In this document: positions 8,410 through 14,653 of the stretch, one piece after another
Layout of the letters: each line of letters begins with the position of its first letter
Position numbering within the stretch: the first letter of the stretch is position 1
NCBI GenBank assembly: GCA_002404515.1
Contig: DHJV01000096.1
Span: 20,373-35,025, forward strand
DNA: 14,653 nucleotides
Reading direction: 5' to 3'
Source: Lachnospiraceae bacterium UBA4711
Lineage (GTDB): Bacteria; Bacillota; Clostridia; Lachnospirales; Lachnospiraceae
Program-made: the position numbers and the translations under genes
Notes under the pieces: generated by a model
Told to the model about the DNA's origin: nothing
Databases searched by the model: none
The model's input: the letters and a program-made list of their open reading frames with translations, nothing else

Positions 8410-9840
8410 GTGAAGTTTCGTTATAAAGTTGTAATTATCAATATCATATTATTATCGCTCGGAATTGGAACCGTCGGATTCTTTATGATCCGTCGGAATT
8501 TCCAGCTTGCGCTCGATGCACAGATCAAAACCTCGATCGAGGAGAACAATCTGCTGCAATCCACGATCGAGTATCGTTTGCTCGATACGATCAATTCCTC
8601 CCCATCGAATCTTGTGTATCAGATGAAGAATTTAAGTGCCGATGTCGTAGGCAAGATGGGTGGAAACAACAAAGGTGTCTATGTGTTCTACGATGGTGCG
8701 GAGGTTGTGCATTCTGCGGCAGATGACAATAAACTTGCCTGCCCGGAGGAACTGTGGAGTACCGCAGTGATCGGACAGAAGCAGTATATGATCACGAAGG
8801 AAGCCGGGCGGTATTATCTGTTTTCCTGTTCAACAAGTCTGGTTCAGGACAAAATGATGAATATTATCAATGCGCGGGATATCACCGAGACATATCAGCT
8901 AGTGGAAAATGAACGTCGGTATTTTGTTCTGCTTTTAGGGATCGTCGTGCTCTGCTGTACGGTGGCAGTGTTTGTGATTACCTATCTTCTGACGAAGCCT
9001 TTGGAGACGCTGAACCGGGCGTCGAAGAAGTTTGGAGAAGGCGATTACGAGAGCCGCGTGCATCTGCACAGTCACGATGAGGTTGGGGCGTTGGCGCAGA
9101 CCTACAACCAGATGGCGGATGCGGTGTGTGAGCATATGGATGAGCTGCAGGGGATGGTAACGCGGCAGGAGCAGTTCGTGGCAGATTTCACCCATGAGGT
9201 CAAAACACCGATGACAACGATCATCGGGTATGCGGATATGCTGCGTTCTAAGGAGATGAAACGGGAGAATCAGGTGCTTGCGGCGTCGTATATTTTCCAT
9301 GAAGGAAAACGTCTTGAAGCGATGTCGATGAAGCTGTTTGATTTCATTTATACGAAACACAGAAAGATTGAGTTTCAACCAATCTCGGTTGTGAGCTTCA
9401 TGCAGGAGGTTACGGAGAGTGTGACGCCGATTCTGGCGCAGAAGAATCAGACACTTACCTGTACGACGGTGGAAGCCCGGATTGAGGGAGACAGCAATCT
9501 TTTAAAATCCGCATTTATCAATATTATAGACAACGCCAGAAAGGCATCAGAGGAAGGTTGTGAGATCCGTTTCTTTGCGAAGCAGACGGACGATGGCGTG
9601 CAAATTGGCGTGCAGGATTTTGGCGTTGGTATCAGCGAGGAACATTTACAAAGAATCTTCGATGAGTTTTATATGGTAGACAAATCGCGCTCACGGAAAG
9701 AGGGCGGTGCAGGTCTTGGACTTTCGCTTGCGGCATCCATTGTGGAAAGCCACGGGGAGAAGCTGGAGATCGAAAGTACAGTTGGAGAAGGTACAACAAT
9801 GTGGGTGGTATTTCATGAGAAAAATCTTACAAAACAATAA
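8410..9840 (+). CDS. Sensor histidine kinase, membrane-bound, HAMP-containing
   Basis: A 476-residue membrane sensor that should phosphorylate the response regulator just upstream. Layout: transmembrane helix at 7-27, extracytoplasmic sensing region of about 140 residues at 30-170, second helix at 171-194, HAMP at about 195-247, dimerisation domain with phospho-accepting His262 (FTHEVKTPM), and a catalytic ATPase domain with N-box Asn375 (NIIDNARKA), G1 DFGVGI (403-408), F-box FDEFY and G2 GGAGLGLS (432-439). Nothing essential is missing. The start is a GTG. It is preferred because the first downstream ATG (residue 26) would delete the first helix; AGAGAAG at 8399-8405 is a modest ribosome binding site. 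The outer domain is large enough to sense a ligand directly, unlike the short-loop kinases of BceAB systems. Its ligand is not evident. Confidence 0.95.
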   Translation: MKFRYKVVIINIILLSLGIGTVGFFMIRRNFQLALDAQIKTSIEENNLLQSTIEYRLLDTINSSPSNLVYQMKNLSADVVGKMGGNNKGVYVFYDGAEVVHSAADDNKLACPEELWSTAVIGQKQYMITKEAGRYYLFSCSTSLVQDKMMNIINARDITETYQLVENERRYFVLLLGIVVLCCTVAVFVITYLLTKPLETLNRASKKFGEGDYESRVHLHSHDEVGALAQTYNQMADAVCEHMDELQGMVTRQEQFVADFTHEVKTPMTTIIGYADMLRSKEMKRENQVLAASYIFHEGKRLEAMSMKLFDFIYTKHRKIEFQPISVVSFMQEVTESVTPILAQKNQTLTCTTVEARIEGDSNLLKSAFINIIDNARKASEEGCEIRFFAKQTDDGVQIGVQDFGVGISEEHLQRIFDEFYMVDKSRSRKEGGAGLGLSLAASIVESHGEKLEIESTVGEGTTMWVVFHEKNLTKQ

Positions 9841-10639
9841 AATACGTGTCGGACTGCTCTTTGTCTGTTGTGCGCTGATCGTTGTACTAAGTATCGTAGC
9901 ACCGAAATATCTGCTTGCACGGACGCTCACAGAACAGACGAATCACGTCGAGGTGGCACCGGAGGAGTATTATCTGGAAGCGGGAACGATGATGTCACGT
10001 AATACATCCTCAAATCTTTCTGCTGTTGACCGGATCAAGCTGATCTCCGGCACATGGGATAGCAACATGACAAAGTGCGAGATCACAGAGGGCTTTCTGG
10101 ATGAAGTCGAGGCGGTCGAGCTTGCGAAGAAACAGCTGGATGTCTATTACAGGCAGGGCGTGTATCCGTATTCGGTGCAGATCCAGTATGACAATCTGTA
10201 TTCATATTCGTCAGAGCTTTATTGCTACACGGACACCAGCTTTAATACCTATACGGCATATCTCTGGAAGATCACATTTACGAAGTATGATAACAGCGTG
10301 GAGAATATCGTCTATATGACAGAGAGTGGGACGATTCTGCTTGCATGGACAAACAACACGAAACTTACGCAGACAACAACGCTTCTGGACTTCTATGAAA
10401 ATGTGCAGATACGGGATGTCCTTGGGGAAAATAAGCTGTACACGGCAAGTGCGATGAAGTATATGCCGGTTGCCTCTGTGACGATTCCATATCCGGATAC
10501 AGAGGAAATAAAAGAGATAAAGAATGGAGCATTGATCACACTCCGGGTATCTGGCGACTTAGAGAACCTGCAGGCGCTGCAATATACGACGGAGCATGGA
10601 CAGGGAATCGTTCTGATGCCATTACAGAACAACAAATGA
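9815..10639 (+). CDS. Single-pass membrane protein overlapping the kinase gene, possible sensor accessory protein
   Basis: I do not recognise a named family. The protein has 274 residues: a short basic N-terminus, one membrane helix at about 11-29, then an extracytoplasmic domain. I chose ATG 9815, inside the last 26 bases of the kinase gene, because GGGTGG at 9803-9808 precedes it and a classical membrane anchor follows. An in-frame ATG at 9707 would add 36 residues that merely shadow the kinase ATPase domain. Residues 95-180 show a helix (DEVEAVELAKKQLDVYY), then strands with TAYLWKITF and a closing IVYMTESGTILLAW, an order that recalls cystatin/PepSY-like folds such as the kinase regulators YycH and YycI. 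That resemblance is by eye only. Its position suggests it tunes the kinase or helps the exporter. It is the last gene of the operon; no convincing terminator hairpin follows. Confidence 0.75.
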   Translation: MRKILQNNKIRVGLLFVCCALIVVLSIVAPKYLLARTLTEQTNHVEVAPEEYYLEAGTMMSRNTSSNLSAVDRIKLISGTWDSNMTKCEITEGFLDEVEAVELAKKQLDVYYRQGVYPYSVQIQYDNLYSYSSELYCYTDTSFNTYTAYLWKITFTKYDNSVENIVYMTESGTILLAWTNNTKLTQTTTLLDFYENVQIRDVLGENKLYTASAMKYMPVASVTIPYPDTEEIKEIKNGALITLRVSGDLENLQALQYTTEHGQGIVLMPLQNNK

Positions 10640-10661
10640 TATATTTTCTCATATATAATTC

Positions 10662-10690
10662 TTGATTTTCAAAATAAGTTCCTGTATGAT
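10662..10690 (+). promoter_or_regulatory. Sigma-A type promoter for the DUF3793-flavodoxin unit
   Basis: The -35 box TTGATT (10662-10667) and -10 box TATGAT (10685-10690) are separated by exactly 17 bases, and each matches five or four of six consensus positions. The spacer is AT-rich. Transcription would start near 10697, about 45 bases before the DUF3793 start. This marks the start of a new transcription unit after the exporter operon. Confidence 0.65.
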
Positions 10691-10692
10691 AC

Positions 10693-10719
10693 ATATAGTT
10701 AGCTGAGACTAACCTATAT
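10693..10719. promoter_or_regulatory. Inverted repeat overlapping the transcription start, likely operator
   Basis: The left arm ATATAGTTAG (10693-10702) and right arm CTAACCTATAT (10709-10719) are inverted copies apart from one inserted base, with a 6-base centre. The repeat begins 3 bases after the -10 box and covers the expected transcription start, a typical place for a repressor. The inner arms GTTAG/CTAAC resemble half-sites of DtxR/IdeR-type metal regulators, but the classical DtxR box has a 1-base centre, so the spacing does not match. As RNA the repeat could also form a weak hairpin in the leader. Confidence 0.45.
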
Positions 10720-10740
10720 GCATCAAGGTGAGGAAACGAT

Positions 10741-11328
10741 ATGCCAATACAGGAACTGGTTCAAATCAAACAATCAAACGATCTCGAAAAAAACACAGCC
10801 GTGATGATGGCGGTTAATTGTGCACCGGTGATCAAGGGAAGCAAGGCTTCGAATCTGATTACAGTGACAATGCAGGAGTTTTACATGATTCGGAAGCTTG
10901 TGCGGGGAACCGGGATTTCTTATCATCTTCTAAAAATCAAAGCGAATAAATTCATGTTATTTTTGTATCGGAGAGAAGCACTTAAACGCTACATTCTGTC
11001 TGAGAAGGTACAGAAATTTCTGCGTGGTTATGGCTATCCGGCAGATGATTTTTCTGCGATGCTGCATAGACTGTTTGCGCGTGTGGAACAGTTTAGCAGA
11101 GGGGAGATTCCATATCCACATGAGATGGGAGCTTTCTTGGAGTATCCGATCGAGGATATCTTAGGATTTATGGAGAATGATGGAGAGAATTTTTCCTTTT
11201 ACGGATATTGGAAGGTTTATCACAATGAGCAGGAGATGACACAGTTGTTTCAGCGCTTTGACGAGGAACGGGAACATGTACTGCAGGAGATTCTGGAGGG
11301 TAAGACAATCCGGGAGATTGCAGTCTGA
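10741..11328 (+). CDS. DUF3793 family protein
   Basis: A 195-residue soluble protein, with no signal peptide or membrane segment, of unknown biochemical function. It matches the DUF3793 pattern known from Clostridia: a Cys-Ala-Pro near the N-terminus (NCAPV at 26-30) followed by GSKASNL, a central segment where the chain discusses a partner's bound state poorly (FMLFLYRRE, 71-79), the hallmark YPHEMGAFLEYPIEDILGF at 125-143, and YGYWKVY at 154-160. Family members often neighbour flavodoxins and iron-related genes, as here. AAGGTGAGG at 10725-10733 lies 7 bases before the ATG. The preceding promoter and inverted repeat suggest regulated expression with the flavodoxin 50 bases downstream. A redox or iron-stress role is inferred from this context only. 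The C-terminal tail (about 175-195) is a helix rich in Glu. Confidence 0.85.
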   Translation: MPIQELVQIKQSNDLEKNTAVMMAVNCAPVIKGSKASNLITVTMQEFYMIRKLVRGTGISYHLLKIKANKFMLFLYRREALKRYILSEKVQKFLRGYGYPADDFSAMLHRLFARVEQFSRGEIPYPHEMGAFLEYPIEDILGFMENDGENFSFYGYWKVYHNEQEMTQLFQRFDEEREHVLQEILEGKTIREIAV

Positions 11329-11378
11329 GCTGTGACTTGCAAAACGCCAAATATATAACAAAAAGAAAGGGATAAGTT

Positions 11379-11810
11379 ATGAGCAAAGTAAGTATTGTAT
11401 ATTGGAGCGGAACAGGAAATACAGCCATGATGGCAGGCAGTATCGCAGACGGTGTAGCAGCCGCAGGCGGTGAGGCAGAGCTGATCACGGTAGATGAGGC
11501 AAGTGTCGATGCATTGAAGGATGCATCTGTGATCGCACTTGGATGTCCATCTATGGGCGCAGAGCAGCTCGAAGAGACACAGATGGAGCCATTTATGTGT
11601 GAGCTTGATGGCGTAATCGCTGGAAAGCAGATTGCACTGTTTGGTTCTTACGGCTGGGGCAACCAGGAGTGGATGCGTGACTGGGAAGACCGTATCGCTG
11701 CAGATGGTGCAACTGTTGTAAATGGCGAGGGTATCGCAGTAAACGGAACACCTGGTCCGGACGCAGAAGATGAACTGAAGGCACTTGGCCAGACACTCGC
11801 AAGTCTGTAA
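11379..11810 (+). CDS. Short-chain flavodoxin
   Basis: A 143-residue FMN-binding electron carrier of the cytoplasm, able to stand in for ferredoxin in low-potential electron transfer. The phosphate loop WSGTGNT (9-15) binds the FMN phosphate. The two loops flanking the flavin ring are GCPSMGAEQLEE (55-66) and GSYGWGNQEWMRDWEDR (89-105). They correspond to the Met56 and Trp90 loops of the Clostridium beijerinckii flavodoxin, here Met59 and Trp93, and the overall pattern and length match that protein closely. The ribosome binding site AGAAAGGG (11364-11371) has a 7-base gap. It sits 50 bases after the DUF3793 gene with no visible promoter between, so the two probably share a transcript. I see no rho-independent terminator after the stop. 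Confidence 0.96.
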   Translation: MSKVSIVYWSGTGNTAMMAGSIADGVAAAGGEAELITVDEASVDALKDASVIALGCPSMGAEQLEETQMEPFMCELDGVIAGKQIALFGSYGWGNQEWMRDWEDRIAADGATVVNGEGIAVNGTPGPDAEDELKALGQTLASL

Positions 11811-11840
11811 AAATTGCAATCATTTAATATTTATCTGGAA

Positions 11841-11874
11841 TAGATACAAATTTGATACATTCCTATGCTACACT
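11841..11874 (+). promoter_or_regulatory. Possible promoter with an 11-base-spaced direct repeat upstream of the lipoprotein pair
   Basis: The 97-base gap between the flavodoxin and the first lipoprotein holds a weak promoter candidate: TAGATA (11841-11846), 17 bases, then TATGCT (11864-11869). An alternative extended -10, TGCTACACT, lies at 11866-11874. The hexamer GATACA occurs at 11843-11848 and again at 11854-11859, one helical turn apart, overlapping the -35 region. That arrangement suits an OmpR-family activator. No single element is strong. Confidence 0.3.
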
Positions 11875-11907
11875 GAAACCATCAAATCAGAAGGGGAGGA
11901 ATCCGAG

Positions 11908-13374
11908 ATGAAACGATGGATAAAGGTGCTTTGCATAGGAATGTTTTTTTCGTTATTGACCGGCTGCGGAAAAAACCGGGGCGATGTTGCCGCAGATTAT
12001 CAGAAAAATGCGGAGGGTGGTACATTTGAGGCAGGAGAGCCGGCGAATATCAACTATCAGGTCGCAGGAAATAATAATGTGACGTTTACGGTCGATGCCG
12101 ATGTGACAGGAGGCGAGCGGCTTTCGGGCAGCCGGTGCTATGGAGCAAAGCCACAGAAGCTTGATGACGCGTATGTGGAAGCAAAGGTATATCCGGTATT
12201 TGATGAGGGAACGGCACAGTCGGTAAAACCATATATGGTATGTACAGATCAGGAGATGGATGACCGAAGAGATGCTCTTTGGGCAGAGATAGATAAGGTG
12301 TATGAACAACCGGCATCCCAGACGGATGCCGTCTCTGAGATCTGGATGTATGGATATTTTGCGGATATGAGTGAGTTGAACTGTAGTACGGATACGAAGG
12401 GACAGACAACGCATACAATTATGACAGGGGAAGAAAAAGTGGATCCGAGAATACCGGTCGCGGCAACCAACCAGAAAACCTATAGCTATGTCGATGCAGA
12501 AGGTAAGAATATCAGCCGGGCAAGAGTGGATGGCGAAATCGATGGTCTGCCGTATGTATATGAAACGTATTATCGGGAGGCTTCGGACAGCGGAGAAAAT
12601 GTAAACTGGGTTACCTTATATATGCGGTACGACAGATATCGGAAGCAGATCTTTGTGCGGCCGAAGGAGGACGGGGATGAAATTCCGGATCTGGATGAGG
12701 CGGATGCCCAGGCGGTGGCAGATGCATTTTTACAGAAGCTTGGGTATGGAGACTTTGTATGTTGTGGAACGGAGATTGGTGCTTATTTTAAAATGGACGA
12801 AGAACCTGATGCGACGAGTAACAATCTGGTTGATCACTGGTACTGTTTTTCCTATAGCCGGAAGGTGGATGGGATTCCTGCAGCGGCCACGGCAGGTGTC
12901 AATGATCTGCGGTTTGGCGTATCGGGGGAGCTGACAGCTCCGCAGGAGACCATCGATGTTACGGTGGATGCACATGGCGTTGCGACTGTGAAGATACAGA
13001 CAAATCAATATGAACTAGAGGAAGAAGGAACCGGTATCACATCCTATCTTACCTTTGAACAGGTGGATGCAGCCGCTCAGAAATACATGAGTGAATATAA
13101 ACAACCGGATTATATCACGAAGAATGTGACACAGGCGATCACCATAACACATGTAAAGCTAAATTATGCTTATGTGCGTTATACAGATGGAAACTACAAT
13201 ATGATTCCCGTGTGGGCATACTATGGATATCAGTTTGAACAAAATCCATATCAAAGAGTATACAGTGGATATGCTTCACCGCGGGAATGTTTCCTGTTTG
13301 GAGTCAGTGCGGTGGATGGACAGATTATTGAGGGCGTGTATTCCAAGGTTGTAGCAAATCCGTTTGATCTATAA
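11908..13374 (+). CDS. Lipoprotein of unknown function (first of a tandem pair)
   Basis: A 488-residue secreted lipoprotein. The N-terminus has a short basic part and hydrophobic core and ends in the lipobox LLTGC with Cys20, followed by GKNRGD. I chose ATG 11908 because AGGGGAGG (11892-11899) precedes it by 8 bases and the signal peptide starts there; the frame runs further upstream but that part overlaps the flavodoxin end. The N-terminal region (58-110) contains VTFTVDADVTGG, CYGAKP and VFDEGTAQSVKPY. Later blocks are DGEIDGLPYVYE (209-220), an acidic helix plus GYGDF (262-283), WYCFSYSR (311-318) and DGIPAA, and a C-terminal part with MIPVWAYYGYQF (432-443) and FGVSAVDGQIIEG. The last part recalls cystatin/PepSY-like extracytoplasmic folds. 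Membership of an uncharacterised Lachnospiraceae lipoprotein family (perhaps DUF6034) is possible, but I cannot confirm it. Function unknown. Confidence 0.85.
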   Translation: MKRWIKVLCIGMFFSLLTGCGKNRGDVAADYQKNAEGGTFEAGEPANINYQVAGNNNVTFTVDADVTGGERLSGSRCYGAKPQKLDDAYVEAKVYPVFDEGTAQSVKPYMVCTDQEMDDRRDALWAEIDKVYEQPASQTDAVSEIWMYGYFADMSELNCSTDTKGQTTHTIMTGEEKVDPRIPVAATNQKTYSYVDAEGKNISRARVDGEIDGLPYVYETYYREASDSGENVNWVTLYMRYDRYRKQIFVRPKEDGDEIPDLDEADAQAVADAFLQKLGYGDFVCCGTEIGAYFKMDEEPDATSNNLVDHWYCFSYSRKVDGIPAAATAGVNDLRFGVSGELTAPQETIDVTVDAHGVATVKIQTNQYELEEEGTGITSYLTFEQVDAAAQKYMSEYKQPDYITKNVTQAITITHVKLNYAYVRYTDGNYNMIPVWAYYGYQFEQNPYQRVYSGYASPRECFLFGVSAVDGQIIEGVYSKVVANPFDL

Positions 13375-13389
13375 AGAGGAGGGAGCATC

Positions 13390-14653
13390 ATGAGACGATG
13401 GAATAAAGTAATCTTCTTAGGGGTAACATGTCTGGCACTTGCCGGCTGCGGAAAAAACCGGGGCGATGAACTGGCGAAGGAATACCAGAAAAATGACGTG
13501 CAGGCGGGAGATGTGTCTGCGGAGACAGACAGCGTGACAGGGCATCTGGAGTATGAACTTGTCAGTGATTCCGAAATCACATTTACGGTAGATGCGGATG
13601 TGACCGGTGGAGACCGGCTTGCCGAGAGCTGCTGCTATGGGGCAAAGCCGGTCGAAGTGAATGAGACGTATCTGAAGGAACAGGTATCTACGGTGTTTGA
13701 TGAGGGTACAGCGAAGCTGGTGAAGCCATATCCGATGTGCAGTCAGGAGGAGCTTGCGGAGCGCCAGAGAGAACTGCAGCAAAAACAGCAGGAGTTTCAG
13801 ACACAGGCGGATTCGGAGAAAAGTACCATCAACGAGATCTGGACAAAAGGATTAGAAGCAGATCTTGCAGCAAATACTCTGGCTGGTGACCAGCAGGACG
13901 AGGAAATCGTTCAGAAGGGCACGGGAAAGTACCTGTATACGGCTAAAAAAACAGATGGTTCAACGACCAGTCTCGCAAGAATCGATGGAGAGATAAGCGG
14001 AGTGCCATATGTATATGAATGGGCAGATTATAATGATAAAAGCAGCAACGCTTACTCGATCACACGTTATGTGCGATATGATATGATCTCAGATGGAACG
14101 TATTCCGGAATTACGGTTCGCCCGAAGACCGAGACGGATCAGGTGGAAGGTCTTGAATTACGGGATGCAGAGTCGAGAGCATATGATTTCCTTGTAAAGC
14201 TTGGATATGGAGATTTTTCGTGCTTTGAAACCGGAATTGGGTCGAAGCTTGGTGAGAATACAGACAGTACATCTATGTCAGCTTCGTTAAATGACAACTG
14301 GTATTGCTTTTCCTATACACGCGCGAAGGATGGGATTCCGGCTGCCGGTACATCGGGGGTACTTGATTTTACATTTGGAATTGCAGACGAACTGGCAACG
14401 CCGGATGAGGTGATAACGGTTGCTGTGGATGCAGATGGTGTGGCGGTCGTTAACATCCAGTCTGCACAGTATCAAGTGGATGAGAACGGGACGAAGATTG
14501 AAACCTTTCTTTCTATGGAACAGGTAGATGCGGCAGCACAGAAGTATATGCAGGAATTCAAAAAGACGGATGCATATGCATCCGTTCGCAAGATGACCGT
14601 GGATCGGGTGAAGCTCAATTACGTCTATGTGCATTACACAAATGGAATGTATA
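13390..14653 (+). CDS. Lipoprotein of unknown function (second of the pair), 3' end cut by the window
   Basis: A paralogue of the preceding lipoprotein, starting 15 bases after its stop with AGAGGAGGGA (13375-13384) as ribosome binding site. The frame stays open for 421 codons to the window end; by comparison with its partner about 60-75 residues are missing. The lipobox LALAGC (Cys20) is again followed by GKNRGD. Shared blocks in the same order are ITFTVDADVTGG (63-74), CYGAKP (82-87), VFDEGTAKLVKPY (102-114), ARIDGEISGVPYVYE (196-210), GYGDFSC (272-278), NWYCFSYTR (303-311), DGIPAAGTSGV (314-324) and MEQVDAAAQKYM (376-387). Unlike its partner it has a Gln/Glu-rich helix at about 119-145 (RQRELQQKQQEFQ). 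Four cysteines besides the lipid one are conserved between the two, at 82, 117, 278 and 306 here. Function unknown; likely co-transcribed with its partner. Confidence 0.85.
   Translation, partial: MRRWNKVIFLGVTCLALAGCGKNRGDELAKEYQKNDVQAGDVSAETDSVTGHLEYELVSDSEITFTVDADVTGGDRLAESCCYGAKPVEVNETYLKEQVSTVFDEGTAKLVKPYPMCSQEELAERQRELQQKQQEFQTQADSEKSTINEIWTKGLEADLAANTLAGDQQDEEIVQKGTGKYLYTAKKTDGSTTSLARIDGEISGVPYVYEWADYNDKSSNAYSITRYVRYDMISDGTYSGITVRPKTETDQVEGLELRDAESRAYDFLVKLGYGDFSCFETGIGSKLGENTDSTSMSASLNDNWYCFSYTRAKDGIPAAGTSGVLDFTFGIADELATPDEVITVAVDADGVAVVNIQSAQYQVDENGTKIETFLSMEQVDAAAQKYMQEFKKTDAYASVRKMTVDRVKLNYVYVHYTNGMY

Noticed and set aside
9707..9814. An earlier in-frame start for the kinase-adjacent membrane protein
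   Set aside because: The added 36 residues are a frame-shifted reading of the kinase ATPase domain and would hide the N-terminal membrane anchor inside the chain.
10637..10660. AT-rich dyad after the exporter operon as a terminator
   Set aside because: Only ATATAT arms pair, with no GC stem and no clear T-run in the right place, so it is not a convincing rho-independent terminator.
11250..11819. Minus-strand open frame of 189 codons across the flavodoxin
   Set aside because: It is antisense to the flavodoxin and the end of DUF3793, is Cys/His-rich without motifs, and has no supporting ribosome binding site.
11785..11907. An earlier in-frame start for the first lipoprotein
   Set aside because: The extension overlaps the flavodoxin end and would place about 40 residues before a classical lipoprotein signal peptide that has its own ribosome binding site.
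11968..11985. RGD tripeptide right after the lipidated cysteine in both lipoproteins, as a host integrin-binding motif
   Set aside because: It falls within six residues of the lipid anchor, so it is unlikely to be accessible, and the motif is short enough to occur by chance; shared ancestry explains both copies.

Overview
The window reads as a piece of chromosome from a Gram-positive anaerobic gut-type Clostridia, most likely Lachnospiraceae. The reasons are the family mix (DUF3793 next to a clostridial-type short flavodoxin, Gram-positive lipoprotein signals, ATG[ST]DA-type low-complexity segments), strong AGGAGG-like ribosome binding sites and mid-range GC. The species assignment is inference. 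All twelve genes are on the + strand, and the window is cut inside a gene at both ends. No tRNA, rRNA, CRISPR array, transposase or phage gene was seen, and no stretch over 300 bases lacks a gene.

Region 1 (about 2-10639) looks like one tightly packed operon. It encodes a MacAB/Ykn-like ABC export machine plus its own two-component system. In order: a lipoprotein HlyD/MacA-type adaptor (5' end cut), a second, double-length lipoprotein adaptor with two complete adaptor modules in tandem, a 935-residue permease that is a fused duplication of an FtsX/MacB unit, two different MacB/LolD-type ATPases, an OmpR-family response regulator, a sensor histidine kinase, and a single-pass membrane protein whose start overlaps the kinase. 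Junctions are start/stop overlaps (970-973, 7739-7742, 9815-9840) or short gaps with ribosome binding sites. I infer a heteromeric, pseudo-symmetric relative of MacAB in a monoderm: three adaptor modules from two genes, one permease carrying both halves, and two non-identical ATPases. The second ATPase ends in a short tail that resembles an AbrB/MazE-type swapped-hairpin domain. The substrate cannot be read from the sequence.

Region 2 (10640-11810) starts with a well-formed sigma-A type promoter. An inverted repeat lies just downstream of its -10 box. Then come a DUF3793 protein and a short-chain flavodoxin. Flavodoxins commonly replace ferredoxin when iron is scarce, and the GTTAG/CTAAC arms of the repeat resemble half-sites of DtxR-type metal regulators, so iron-responsive control is a reasonable hypothesis.

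Region 3 (11811-14653) holds two tandem paralogous lipoproteins of unknown function, the second cut by the window end. They share four non-lipid cysteines and a 27-base identical stretch at the lipidation site. Upstream of the first is an 11-base-spaced direct repeat of the kind OmpR-family regulators bind, but the promoter there is weak and uncertain.
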